From: Verrucomicrobiales bacterium
GTDB taxonomy: Bacteria > Verrucomicrobiota > Verrucomicrobiia > Verrucomicrobiales > DEV007
Length of the DNA: 61,925 nt
Assembly: GCA_029213195.1 (NCBI GenBank)
Contig: JARGNI010000032.1
Coordinates: 1 to 61,925, forward strand
Direction: 5' to 3'
The notes under the pieces were generated by a model. The model searched no databases. It saw nothing but the letters and a program-made list of their open reading frames with translations, and was not told the DNA's origin. Each line of letters starts with the position of its first letter. Position 1 is the stretch's first letter. The translations under genes and the position numbers were made by a program. Shown here piece by piece: positions 36,137 through 45,238 of this stretch.

Positions 36137-36934
36137 ATGACACCCATCCGAAGTCTCCTCTTCTCGGCTTTGCTGATCCCTGTCTTGCTGAATGCCCAGA
36201 GCTTGGAGCCCGCAGTCGAGTCTCTCGACCAACAGCGCACTTCCAAAGTCACTTTTCTCAATCCCGAATACCTCGCCTACCGTCCGGTGGAGGTCGAGAC
36301 CGGCGAGAAACTTCCACTCTTAATCTACCTCCACGGGGCCGGAGGACTCGGGTCGGATATTCGGAAAATCGCCGGGCAATCCCGCAGATTGGTTCAGGCG
36401 ATCGGGCAATTCGGCAAAGGGCCTTGCCTGGTCGTCGCTCCGCAATGCCTGGGCGAAAGCGAGAAGTCCGACCTGAAGGGAACCTGGGAGCCGGCCGACC
36501 TCGACCTTTTTCTCGAACACCTTCTCGAAACCTACGAATCCATCGATCCCGACCAAATCTACCTGACCGGCAACAGCATGGGTGGCTATGGCTGCTGGGT
36601 ATGGGGCGGCCATTCGCCGCAGCATTTCGCGGCCATCTCCCCCATGGTCGGCGGGATCGGGCGCGGTGGTCCGAAGGACGTGTCGCCCGACATCGAGAAA
36701 TGGGCTGCGAATTTGGCCAAGGTTCCCGTCTGGGCCTTCGCGGGAGAGCAGGACAAGGTCGTCCCGGCGGACCGCTCCGAACGCATGATCTCCGCGATCA
36801 AGAAAGCGGGCGGAACGAAGGCGCGGATTCTCGTGTATCCAGACGAGGGGCATGGCGCATCGCGCCGGGTTTACGAAAGCGAGGAGTTTTTCGATTGGCT
36901 GTTCTCGCAGACACGGAAAAAGTCGGGCGAATGA
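36137..36934 (+). CDS. Secreted alpha/beta-hydrolase (esterase/phospholipase-like)
   Basis: A 265-aa exported serine hydrolase from the ATG giving MTPIRSLLFSALLIPVLLNAQS. Oxyanion region LLIYLHGAGGLGSD; nucleophile S147 in GNSMGGYG; Asp206 in AGEQDKVVPAD; His239 in DEGHGAS. This is the complete triad of the dienelactone-hydrolase/prolyl-oligopeptidase-like superfamily, close to the predicted peptidase/esterases common in PVC polysaccharide loci. It starts a plus-strand operon with a sulfatase 84 bases downstream. Removal of acyl esters from an algal polysaccharide is plausible but not shown. Confidence 0.85.
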   Translation: MTPIRSLLFSALLIPVLLNAQSLEPAVESLDQQRTSKVTFLNPEYLAYRPVEVETGEKLPLLIYLHGAGGLGSDIRKIAGQSRRLVQAIGQFGKGPCLVVAPQCLGESEKSDLKGTWEPADLDLFLEHLLETYESIDPDQIYLTGNSMGGYGCWVWGGHSPQHFAAISPMVGGIGRGGPKDVSPDIEKWAANLAKVPVWAFAGEQDKVVPADRSERMISAIKKAGGTKARILVYPDEGHGASRRVYESEEFFDWLFSQTRKKSGE

Positions 36935-37018
36935 GCCGGAGTGTGTCATGGGAAAATGCGACGCGTGATTTTCGGTTAGTTTTTAGGATTGGCGGAAGTG
37001 ATGGGGAAACCAATCCCT

Positions 37019-38719
37019 ATGCAAAATCTTTTTAGACTCGTAGCTATCTTCGCGGCCTGTTCCGTTTCTCCCGCCCCGGCCGGGGAGAAAAAGCCGAACG
37101 TCCTTCTCATCGTCTGCGATGACTTGAACGACTACGTCGAGACGCTCGGCGGACATCCGCAGGCCGCGACGCCGAACCTGACGCGGCTGATCGAGAGCGG
37201 AGTCTCCTTCACCCAGGCGCACTGCAACATCCCGATCTGCAATCCCTCGCGGGCGAGCTTCATGACCGGAATCTATCCGCACACTTCGCAGGTCTTCGGT
37301 TTCGAGAATTGGGACGAGAACGAGGTTTTGCAAAATTCCCGCACCTTGATGGCGCACTTCCGCGCCCACGGGTATCGCGCTCTCGGTACGGGCAAGGTGA
37401 TGCACAACCGCGACAAAAAGGAATGGGACGAATACGGTCACATCTCCGACTACGGTCCCTTCGCCTTCGATGGAGGAAAGGAAAACCTGCCGCACCCGGA
37501 TACGCCGTCGCCTTTTCCTGACGACTTTGGTGCGGTCGATGGTTCCTTCGGTCCGCTCCGCAAACTGCGCGCCGAAGAGAATCTCACCTGGCGCACCGGC
37601 AACTGGGCGAAACCGCGCGAGTTGCGCTGCGAATCCGACGACGACCGCGATCCGACGGGCGACGAGTTGAATGCCCGCTGGGCTGTCGAGAAACTCAAAT
37701 CTCTCGCCGACGACCCTGCCGCCGAACCCTTCTTTATGGGTGTCGGATTCGTCCGGCCGCATACGCCGTTGATCGTGCCGCAGGAATATTTCGACCGTTT
37801 CCCGATCGGGGAAATCGAACTGCCGGAAATCCTGGAGGGAGATGCCGAAGACACTTTCAAGTCCACCGTGACCTCGAAGGAGGATGATCGCAGCGACGAT
37901 CGCGGCACGAAAATGTATCACAGTCTCGTCGCTTCCTACGACGGCGACCGCGAGCTGGCGTTGAAGAAATTTATCCAGGCCTACCTCGCCAGCGTTGCCT
38001 CGGTCGACGACCTGCTTGGCGACATTCTCGATGTCGTCGACAACTCGCCGCTCAAGGACAACACCATCGTCGTTTTCACCAGTGACCACGGTTGGGGTAT
38101 GGGAGAAAAGGACTACCTTTACAAGAATTCGCTCTGGCAGGAAAGCACCCGCGTTCCCTTCGTGATCCGCGCCCCCGACGTCACGGAAGCAGGAACGGCC
38201 TGCGACACGCCCGTCAGCCTGATCGATCTTTACCCGACCCTGATCGATCTCTGCGGGCTGCCGTCAGACACGATGAAAAATGACAAGGGCCGACCGCTCG
38301 ACGGATTCTCCGTGAGACCCCTGCTCGAAGATCCCGCCGCCGGCGAATGGGACGGGCCGGACGCCGCTCTCACCGCACTCTACAAATGGGCAAACTATTA
38401 CGACCCGGCGTTCCAGAGTTACTCGCTGCGGACGAAAGACTGGCGCTACATCCGCTACGAAAACGAAAAGGAAGAGCTCTATCACACCGCCGAGGATCCT
38501 CACGAGTGGACCAACCTCGCCCTCGACGCGGCCCATTCCGAGAAACTCGTCTCCTTCCGTCGCCAACTGCTCGACATCATTCCCAAATCCATCCCCGAAC
38601 CGGAAACGAGCGCGGAAGATTGGAAAGACGGATATTTCAAAAAGCACCCCGAAGCCGAAACCAACAGGGACGGTAAGCTCTCGTGGCCCGAATTTCGTGC
38701 TCACAAAAACAATCAGTAA
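37019..38719 (+). CDS. Secreted iduronate-2-sulfatase-like sulfatase with EF-hand-like tail
   Basis: A 566-aa sulfatase from the ATG giving MQNLFRLVAIFAACSVSPAPAG, with GGGGAAA-like purines upstream. Metal site KPNVLLIVCDDLNDYVETLGG; maturation motif CNPSR with C74; DHGWGMGEKDYLYKNSLWQESTRVP late in the chain, as in iduronate-2-sulfatase relatives. The C-terminus ends with ETNRDGKLSWPEF, which fits a calcium-binding EF-hand loop (D-x-N-x-D-G-like spacing, Glu at the last position). Between the esterase and the beta-lactamase-like gene on the same strand. Substrate unknown; members of this branch act on 2-O-sulfated uronates or other sugars. Confidence 0.93.
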   Translation: MQNLFRLVAIFAACSVSPAPAGEKKPNVLLIVCDDLNDYVETLGGHPQAATPNLTRLIESGVSFTQAHCNIPICNPSRASFMTGIYPHTSQVFGFENWDENEVLQNSRTLMAHFRAHGYRALGTGKVMHNRDKKEWDEYGHISDYGPFAFDGGKENLPHPDTPSPFPDDFGAVDGSFGPLRKLRAEENLTWRTGNWAKPRELRCESDDDRDPTGDELNARWAVEKLKSLADDPAAEPFFMGVGFVRPHTPLIVPQEYFDRFPIGEIELPEILEGDAEDTFKSTVTSKEDDRSDDRGTKMYHSLVASYDGDRELALKKFIQAYLASVASVDDLLGDILDVVDNSPLKDNTIVVFTSDHGWGMGEKDYLYKNSLWQESTRVPFVIRAPDVTEAGTACDTPVSLIDLYPTLIDLCGLPSDTMKNDKGRPLDGFSVRPLLEDPAAGEWDGPDAALTALYKWANYYDPAFQSYSLRTKDWRYIRYENEKEELYHTAEDPHEWTNLALDAAHSEKLVSFRRQLLDIIPKSIPEPETSAEDWKDGYFKKHPEAETNRDGKLSWPEFRAHKNNQ

Positions 38720-38797
38720 ACTCCAAACGCCGACCCGGTTGAAAACCAGCGGGATGTTCCTGAAGACGGAGAAGCAACAATGACAACGATTCCCCAC

Positions 38798-39973
38798 ATG
38801 CAACGATTTCTCATCGCCCTGCCCTTTCTTTGTGTCGCCTCTCTCCCGGGCGAAGAAGCTGATGGTCTCGCCCCCGAAGTCACCGATCTAAACGCGGCCG
38901 ACGTTTCCTATCAGCTGGAGGCGAAGCTGCCCGATCTCGAAAAACCCTACGTCTCCACGAATCCGAAAGCTGGAAACGACGGCATCCCTGTGACCGAGTT
39001 TTCCGCCGACTCGCGCAGCAGGGAAGCAATCCTGACATTTGCCGACGAGATCGCGGCAGGCGATCACGGTGAAATCGACAGCTTTCTCCTGATGCGCGAC
39101 GGCGAACTGGTATTTGAATCCTACTACCGCCGCGGCCGTGCCAACTACCCGCACTACCAGATGTCCATCACCAAGTCCTACACCGCGATGGCCTTGGGAC
39201 GCGCGATCCAGCTCGGGCATCTTACCATGGCCGATCTGGACAACCCGGTAGTGGATTTTCTCGACCAGATCGACCGGAGCAAGCTCGTGAAAGGCGCGAC
39301 CGATATCACCCTGGCCGAGGCGATGAATATGCGATCCGGGATCCGGATCGATCCGGCCAAGGCGAAAGAGCTGATGAGAAATCCGGAGATGCTCGAAGGG
39401 CAGGCGCAAATTCAAGCCTACCTGGAGAACAGCGCTCCGATTCCGCCGACTCCCCGTGAATTTAAATACCAGGGCTCCGATCCATCGATGACAATGCAGG
39501 TGATCGAATCAGTCGTTCCCGGTTCCGCACGGGAATTCATCGAGTCCGAACTGCTCGGCAAAATGGGCATCACGAGCTTCGCCTGGCAGGATGACGTCAG
39601 CGGTCTGCCCAAATCCGCCGCCGGAAGCAGCATGCGATCCCGCGACATGATCAAGTGGGGCATGCTGGTGATGAATGGAGGAAAGTGGAACGGCGAGCAA
39701 CTCGTCCCGGCCGAATTCGTGAAGCGCGCGACGAGCTCCCTCCATACCAATTCCCGGAGAACCAGCTACGGCTTTTTCTGGTGGCGCCACGACATGGAAT
39801 TGGGCGACCGGACGGTCGACTGCATTTCCGGCCGGGGCGCGGGAGGGCAATTCATCCTCATGTTTCCCGAACTTGACCTCATCGCTGTGATCACCGCTCA
39901 CAACAAAGGCATGGGAAATTTGCTGAAAACATTTCCCGAACGGGTGCTGCCCGGTTTTCTGAAGAAACAGTAG
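38798..39973 (+). CDS. Secreted serine beta-lactamase-like hydrolase
   Basis: A 391-aa class C beta-lactamase/penicillin-binding-protein-fold enzyme from the ATG giving MQRFLIALPFLCVASLPG. The catalytic S-x-x-K motif is S123-I-T-K126 in YQMSITKSYTAMALG; WGMLVMNGGKWNGEQL and GRGAGGQFILMFPELDLI are typical of the esterase-like branch annotated as 6-aminohexanoate-dimer-hydrolase relatives. More likely an esterase or peptidase than a resistance gene. Last in the plus-strand operon. Confidence 0.88.
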   Translation: MQRFLIALPFLCVASLPGEEADGLAPEVTDLNAADVSYQLEAKLPDLEKPYVSTNPKAGNDGIPVTEFSADSRSREAILTFADEIAAGDHGEIDSFLLMRDGELVFESYYRRGRANYPHYQMSITKSYTAMALGRAIQLGHLTMADLDNPVVDFLDQIDRSKLVKGATDITLAEAMNMRSGIRIDPAKAKELMRNPEMLEGQAQIQAYLENSAPIPPTPREFKYQGSDPSMTMQVIESVVPGSAREFIESELLGKMGITSFAWQDDVSGLPKSAAGSSMRSRDMIKWGMLVMNGGKWNGEQLVPAEFVKRATSSLHTNSRRTSYGFFWWRHDMELGDRTVDCISGRGAGGQFILMFPELDLIAVITAHNKGMGNLLKTFPERVLPGFLKKQ

Positions 39974-39975
39974 CG

Positions 39976-40003
39976 ACTCCGGAATCCAAAGATACGACGG
40001 AGT
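39976..40003. terminator. Possible bidirectional terminator
   Basis: ACTCCG and CGGAGT (6-base arms, 16-base loop) followed by TTTG lie between two converging genes. The stem is short, so support is weak. Confidence 0.3.
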
Positions 40004-40033
40004 TTGTGCCCCCTCTTACCTGCCCCCTATATT

Positions 40034-41281
40034 TCAGGACCAATCTAGCAACCCTGAACTTGAGGCAAAGGAATCGGTCTCAATACCGATTTCCTGGAGC
40101 ATGCGGACGTAGAGGTTGCTCAGCGGGGTGTTCTGGGTTTCATCGTGAGCGTGGTAACCGCCGTGGTTGAGCCCGCCGCCGGCGAGGAGAACCGGGTTGT
40201 TTCGGGGATCATGAGACGCAGCGTTGCCGAGGTTGCTGCCGAGGAGGGTGAGGGTCTGGTCGAGAAGGCTGGCCCCGGCTTCCTCGTGTAACTTCATCCG
40301 GGCCAAGAGCTGATCAACGCTGTGGAGGATCGCGCGCTCGATCTTCTTCAACTGGTCGATCTTGTCCGGATCACGACCGTGATGGGAGAGGTTGTGGTGC
40401 TCGGCGTCGACCCCGTTCACCAGAGGAATTCCGTGGTTGTTCTGGATCACGATGCTGATGACGCGCGATGAGTCCGTCTGGATCACCAGGGGAACGAGTT
40501 GGAAGAGCAACTCGATTCGGCCCACGAGGTCGGCCTTGTCAGCGATGTCCTGGGGAGCCTCGGCATCGACCTTCGGTTTCGGGCGATCGAACCAGGCCTC
40601 GGCTTCGGTAATGTCCCGCTCTGCCTGCCGAACCGCCTCGAAATAGGCATCGAGCTTCTCCCGGTCCATGGGCGAGGCATTTCCGAGGAGTCGGGTCCGT
40701 TCGTCTCCAAGAGCATCGAGAATGCTTCTGCCGTCGCTCAGTTTCTGTTTCTCCCGTTTCACGTCGTCCGGCCGCCCCTGGAGAAACAATTTCGCGAAGA
40801 CTTCGGAGGGCCGTTCCATTGCCGGAATCATGACGCCACTGGCGGTGTAGGACTGGCTCATCGGTCCATCGCTGCTGAGGGACAGCGAGGGAAAGCGAGT
40901 CACGTAGCCAAGTCGGCTTGCGGCGAACTGGTCGACCGAGAGGGAGTTCCGGAATCCGTCGCGACCGGGGTTGCGGGCCGCGCTCAACCAGGTCATCTCG
41001 CATTGGTGCTCGCCGCCCTGGTCGGGATGGGAGAGGCCCGAGAACACGGTAAAGTCGTCGCGGTGATCTTCGAGAAGAGCGAGATATTCCGAGGCCTCGT
41101 AGTCCGGTCCGGCTTCCCCGGGAAAGAATGCCGGAGAGTAGAAGCCCAGGGTATTGCAGATGAACAAAGCCCGCTTCGGTGGCGTTTCAGCGGCCTTCCC
41201 GAAGGCTTCCAGCAATGGCAGGCCCAGGGAGATTCCGGAAGCCTGGAGAAATTGGCGGCGAGTGGCGTTTCTGGGGGACAT
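40034..41281 (-). CDS. DUF1552 family Tat-exported protein
   Basis: A 415-aa second member of the DUF1552 family, function unknown. I chose the ATG giving MSPRNATRRQFLQASGISLG, a twin-arginine signal (RRQFLQ), rather than the upstream in-frame ATG that overlaps the cytochrome gene. Conserved blocks include FICNTLGFYSPAFFPG, FSGLSHPDQGGEHQCEMTWLSAARNPG and DAEHHNLSHHGRD. It starts 19 bases after the stop of the DUF1592-type gene and is the last gene of the four-gene minus-strand operon. Paralogous to the gene at 5471-6757. Confidence 0.92.
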   Translation of the reverse strand: MSPRNATRRQFLQASGISLGLPLLEAFGKAAETPPKRALFICNTLGFYSPAFFPGEAGPDYEASEYLALLEDHRDDFTVFSGLSHPDQGGEHQCEMTWLSAARNPGRDGFRNSLSVDQFAASRLGYVTRFPSLSLSSDGPMSQSYTASGVMIPAMERPSEVFAKLFLQGRPDDVKREKQKLSDGRSILDALGDERTRLLGNASPMDREKLDAYFEAVRQAERDITEAEAWFDRPKPKVDAEAPQDIADKADLVGRIELLFQLVPLVIQTDSSRVISIVIQNNHGIPLVNGVDAEHHNLSHHGRDPDKIDQLKKIERAILHSVDQLLARMKLHEEAGASLLDQTLTLLGSNLGNAASHDPRNNPVLLAGGGLNHGGYHAHDETQNTPLSNLYVRMLQEIGIETDSFASSSGLLDWS

Positions 41282-41300
41282 GATGGAACGAGGGGGCGGT

Positions 41301-43721
41301 TTACTTGCTGCGAAACAATTCACTCTGGACGACAGCGTGAATCATCTCCCGGATGCCGTAGCCATTGTTTCGAGATCGTTCGAGCAGCTGATCAACTTCG
41401 GCACGGTCGGCGAACTGAATTTCGGCTCCCGTGGAGAAGGCAATCAACTGGTGTAGAAAGTGGCGAGCGATCTGGTCTTCTTCTCTCAACAGCAATCGCT
41501 TGAAATCCCGGACTCCCGAGAAGGCTTCGCCGTCGGGGGTGGTGCCCGTGGAGTCGACCGGACGGCCGAGCCGGTATTCGACGATTGGTCGTCCGAACAG
41601 GGTTCCCTCCGGCACCTGCCCCTGTCCGGTCGATCGATAGCGAGTCCGAAAGCCGCCGATGGGATCGAAGCTCTCCAGTGCGAAGCCGGGTGGGTCGATC
41701 TCCCGGTGGCAACGGTTGCACGTTTCGACACTGCGGTGCGCCGCGAGTTCCTCCCGGATGGTAGTGGTTCCCCGAGTGTCCGGTTCGACGGATCCCGCAC
41801 CTGGAGGTGGCGGACTCGGAGGCGTTCCGAGGAGGTTGGCGAGGACGAAGGCTCCTCGCGGGACCGGCGAAGTATTCGTCCCGTTCGCAGTGATCTTGAG
41901 GATACTCGCCTGGGTGAGGAGACCACCGCGTGGGCTGTCCACGGGAAGGGACACCTTCCGAAACTCAAGTCCGTCGACGCCGGGGATCCCGTAGTGGTCC
42001 GCGAGTCGCCGATTCACGAAGGTGAAATCCGAATCGATCAGTTCGCGGACGCCACGATCGTCCCAGATCAACTCCGAGAAAAAGCGACGCGTTTCCTCCA
42101 GCATGGCCTGGCGCAGGATGTCGTCGTACTCCGGGTAGAGATTCTCGTCCGGGGTGGTGGCGTCGATGTCTGCCAGTTCGAGCCACTGGTCGAGAAAGTC
42201 GTCGATGAACCGCTGCGCCTTCTCGTCATCGAGCAGGCGGTTCGTTTCGGCTTCCAAAACCGCTGGATCGCTCAGCTTTCCCTCGGCGGCGAGGTGGAAG
42301 AGTTGGTCGTCCGGCAGGCTCTTCCAGAGGAAAAAGGAAAGTCGGGTCGCCAGCGCATGATCGTCCAGCGGCCCGGGCTTTGCCCGGTGATAGAGAAACT
42401 CCGGAGAACTGAGCATCCCGCGCAGGACGACGCGGAGAGCTTCCTCGAAGCCGCGTCCTTCGGCGAGTGCCGGCATCGCGAGGGATGCCCATTGTTCGGG
42501 TTCGCCGTTCTCGAGCGGTCTTCGGAAGGCTCGCGGACCAATTCGACTGACAACATTCGCCACCCGGGCGAGGGGTTCATCAGGGAAGACGGGTTCGTAT
42601 CCTCCGCCGTTCCGCATCCGGAAGTCGACCTCTCCGAGCAGGTTCCGGGTTCGCTCCGGCGGCCATTGCTTCTCGAGCGGTCCTTCCAGGGTGAGTCGGC
42701 GAATCGCGAGTCCTTCGCCGGGATAGTCTCTGGCACCAAAGGCCCAGAACGAACGCCCGTCCGGTAATTCGTCCAGATCGGCGGGGGCGAGATAGAAATA
42801 ATCCTCCGGGGTGAAGTAGTGTTCGATCTCAACTTGTCGGGGCTGTCCCGGATCCAACTGCCAGCTTCCGATCAGTTCGGCACTGCCGGCCCGGTCATTG
42901 CCCCGGTAGATACAGAAGGTCACCGGTGTTTTCGCCTGGTAGGCGTAGGCATCCGCCGCGATGCGATACCGACCCGCGACCGGGAAGCGGATGCCCATGT
43001 TGTCGGTTCGGGTCGTGTGGGGGCGGCCGTCGAAGGTGACGAGCGCGTCGTCGGTCCGCTTCACGGTGTTGCCGCCACGCCGAAGTTCCCGCTCGAACCA
43101 CATCCGGACATAGGGATGGTTCCGATAGTCGATCAGGCGCGGCCCGGAGTCCGGCTTCGGTCCGAGCTGCAGGGCCTCGTCGATCGCGGCATCCGCCGCG
43201 GTAAGGTAGGCACGCAGGTGAACGGGTGAGATTCCCTGTTCGATCGCCACGGTGTCGAAAGGAGCGGAGACATTTTCAGGCGGCAATACCGAGGACAGAT
43301 CGCCGCCGATCCCGAGGAGGTCATGCAGGGTGTATTCGTATTCGGTTCGGGTCAGGCGCCGCGCCGGGACGCGGCCGTTCTTCCGCTGTTGTGCCAGGCT
43401 CGTTTCGCGCAGGTGGCGGCCGAGTGAATCGAGCGCGGCCTGTTTCTTTACCGAATCGGGGCGAGGCTTCTTTGCGGGGGGCATCTCGCCGGATTCCACC
43501 TGGTCGAAGACCTTCTCCCACATCCGGAACACTTCCGGCTTCGCCAAATCGAAGGTCAATGCCTCGAAGTCCAGCGCGGTCTCCGTGTCGCGATCGTGGC
43601 AATCCATACAGGAGGCTTCGACAAGGGGAAGAACCTCGGCCTCGAAGGCGCGTCCCGCCGTTCTCCACTGCCCGAGGAGGCAGAGGACGACCAGCAGCCA
43701 TCTGGATCCATTCGCGCTCAT
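41301..43721 (-). CDS. DUF1592-type secreted cytochrome
   Basis: An 806-aa planctomycete-type cytochrome of usual length. Signal peptide region WLLVVLCLLGQWRTAGRAF; haem site CMDCH near residue 38 (PSCyt1); then DUF1587 (RRLTRTEYEYTLHDLLGI), a single beta-sandwich module, DUF1595, DUF1592 (LATRLSFFLWKSLPDDQL), DUF1588 (PRGGLLTQASILKITANGTNTSPVPRG) and DUF1585 with a second site, CNRCH. It is the intact counterpart of the triplicated protein at 395-4531. The start overlaps the stop of the upstream sulfatase by four bases and the DUF1552 partner follows directly. Presumed periplasmic electron carrier or oxidoreductase; reaction unknown. Confidence 0.93.
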   Translation of the reverse strand: MSANGSRWLLVVLCLLGQWRTAGRAFEAEVLPLVEASCMDCHDRDTETALDFEALTFDLAKPEVFRMWEKVFDQVESGEMPPAKKPRPDSVKKQAALDSLGRHLRETSLAQQRKNGRVPARRLTRTEYEYTLHDLLGIGGDLSSVLPPENVSAPFDTVAIEQGISPVHLRAYLTAADAAIDEALQLGPKPDSGPRLIDYRNHPYVRMWFERELRRGGNTVKRTDDALVTFDGRPHTTRTDNMGIRFPVAGRYRIAADAYAYQAKTPVTFCIYRGNDRAGSAELIGSWQLDPGQPRQVEIEHYFTPEDYFYLAPADLDELPDGRSFWAFGARDYPGEGLAIRRLTLEGPLEKQWPPERTRNLLGEVDFRMRNGGGYEPVFPDEPLARVANVVSRIGPRAFRRPLENGEPEQWASLAMPALAEGRGFEEALRVVLRGMLSSPEFLYHRAKPGPLDDHALATRLSFFLWKSLPDDQLFHLAAEGKLSDPAVLEAETNRLLDDEKAQRFIDDFLDQWLELADIDATTPDENLYPEYDDILRQAMLEETRRFFSELIWDDRGVRELIDSDFTFVNRRLADHYGIPGVDGLEFRKVSLPVDSPRGGLLTQASILKITANGTNTSPVPRGAFVLANLLGTPPSPPPPGAGSVEPDTRGTTTIREELAAHRSVETCNRCHREIDPPGFALESFDPIGGFRTRYRSTGQGQVPEGTLFGRPIVEYRLGRPVDSTGTTPDGEAFSGVRDFKRLLLREEDQIARHFLHQLIAFSTGAEIQFADRAEVDQLLERSRNNGYGIREMIHAVVQSELFRSK

Positions 43722-45238
43722 TGTCCGTGCCTGCTCCAGTCCGGACCTTCTTCCATCACATCGGCCGTGATCTCCAACAGCTCCCGTTTCAGTCGCTCGT
43801 AGACTTCCGGGAGTTCACTCGCCAGATTCTTCTTCTGCCCGATATCCGCTTTCAGGTCGAAAAGCTCGAACCCCTGATACTCCATCGCCTTGACCGCCGG
43901 AATCCACGACTCATGAAACTGATTGTGTCGAATCCAGGCGCCGCGCAGTTTCTCTGCCTCGCGGTCCTTGAAGCCCTCGAAGAGACTTGCCTTGATGGTC
44001 GCCTTCGGATTCGGATCACCGTTCTTCGCCAGCGTCGATTCGATCTGCTTCATCAGCTCAGTCATCGCCTCGCGATCACGCGGGTATTCTCTCGACTTTC
44101 GTCCCAGCAACGCGTAGCGCCCGTCGCGTACCGCGATGGGCCACCCTGACAAAGGCAGGATCCACGCCAGCGGTTGAGCGCGTTCGATCGTTTCAGCCTC
44201 TCCCGTGAGGAGCGGGGTCAGGTCCGCTCCGTCGAGAGGCACGCCCTTTGGCGGATCGATTTCCAGCAAGCCGCAGATCGTCGGAAGCAAGTCGATCTGT
44301 CCTGCTGGTTCATCGATTACGCGCCGCGCCGGAATCTTCCCCGGCCAGGAAACAATTCCGGGCACGCGGATTCCTCCCTCGAAATTCGAGCCCTTGGCAT
44401 CCCGCAACTCGCCCACGCGGTCGCGGCGGTAGCTGCCGTTGTCGGAAGAGTAGATGACCAGCGTGTTCTCATCCAGCCGGTCCAGCAACTGCTCGATCGC
44501 CCGGTCGGTGTTGTCGATCGTTCCCGAGTAGATCGCAGCGGGATCGGTCGTGTTTCCATAGTCGGCGACGATGTCATTGGGCGCGGCAATCGGCGCATGG
44601 GGCTCGTGAAACCAGACGTTGAGGAAATAGGGCTTCTCCGGGTCACGCTCCTCATTCAGCCACCGGATCGCATCTTCCACGACGAGATCGCAGGCATACC
44701 CTTCGAGCTGTCCGACTTGCTCGCCGTTGCGGATGAAATTGTTCGGATTTCGATGACTCGGCCCCGCGTTGTTGCGTGTCGCGAACCAGTAGTCAAAACC
44801 ATGCTCGGCCGGCGTCGGCTTTTTCTGATCGCGATAGGGCAAGCCAAGATGCCATTTGCCGAAATGCGCTGTCGCATAGCCTTCCGCCTTCAGGATTTCC
44901 GCCAGGGTCACCTCGCTCTCGAGCAGGTGCGATTTTTGATCGTGGTCATTGATCCAGCTGTAAACCCCCGTTCTGACATGATGCCGCCCCGTGAGCAATG
45001 TCGCCCGAGACGGTGAGCAGACAGCGGCGCCGGAATGAAAGTCGGTGAACCGCACTCCGCTGCCGGCGAGCCGGTCGAGCGCTGGCGTTTTCACCGGTCC
45101 GCCATAGCAGCGGAGGTCCTTCCAGCCGAGATCGTCGGCGAGGAGGATGACGACGTTGGGACGAGCCGTTTCTTCCGGAAACGCGCTGAGAGGAAGAAGG
45201 GCGGCCAATCCGAACGCTGCGATGAGTCCGTTTCGCAT
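43718..45238 (-). CDS. Secreted arylsulfatase (CSPSR type)
   Basis: A 506-aa sulfatase with signal peptide MRNGLIAAFGLAALLPLSAF. Metal site RPNVVILLADDLGWKDLRCYGG; maturation motif CSPSR with C74; YATAHFGKWHLGLPYRDQKK; late IYSSDNGSYRRDR. Its ATG shares one base with the stop codon of the giant protein upstream (TGATG), with GGAGGA as ribosome site inside that gene, and its own stop overlaps the DUF1592-type gene. The tight coupling suggests the four proteins are made together. Confidence 0.94.
   Translation of the reverse strand: MRNGLIAAFGLAALLPLSAFPEETARPNVVILLADDLGWKDLRCYGGPVKTPALDRLAGSGVRFTDFHSGAAVCSPSRATLLTGRHHVRTGVYSWINDHDQKSHLLESEVTLAEILKAEGYATAHFGKWHLGLPYRDQKKPTPAEHGFDYWFATRNNAGPSHRNPNNFIRNGEQVGQLEGYACDLVVEDAIRWLNEERDPEKPYFLNVWFHEPHAPIAAPNDIVADYGNTTDPAAIYSGTIDNTDRAIEQLLDRLDENTLVIYSSDNGSYRRDRVGELRDAKGSNFEGGIRVPGIVSWPGKIPARRVIDEPAGQIDLLPTICGLLEIDPPKGVPLDGADLTPLLTGEAETIERAQPLAWILPLSGWPIAVRDGRYALLGRKSREYPRDREAMTELMKQIESTLAKNGDPNPKATIKASLFEGFKDREAEKLRGAWIRHNQFHESWIPAVKAMEYQGFELFDLKADIGQKKNLASELPEVYERLKRELLEITADVMEEGPDWSRHGQ

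Noticed and set aside
38798-39973. Beta-lactam resistance gene
   Set aside because: The S-x-x-K motif alone does not show resistance; the rest resembles esterase-like members, and the neighbours are a sulfatase and an esterase.
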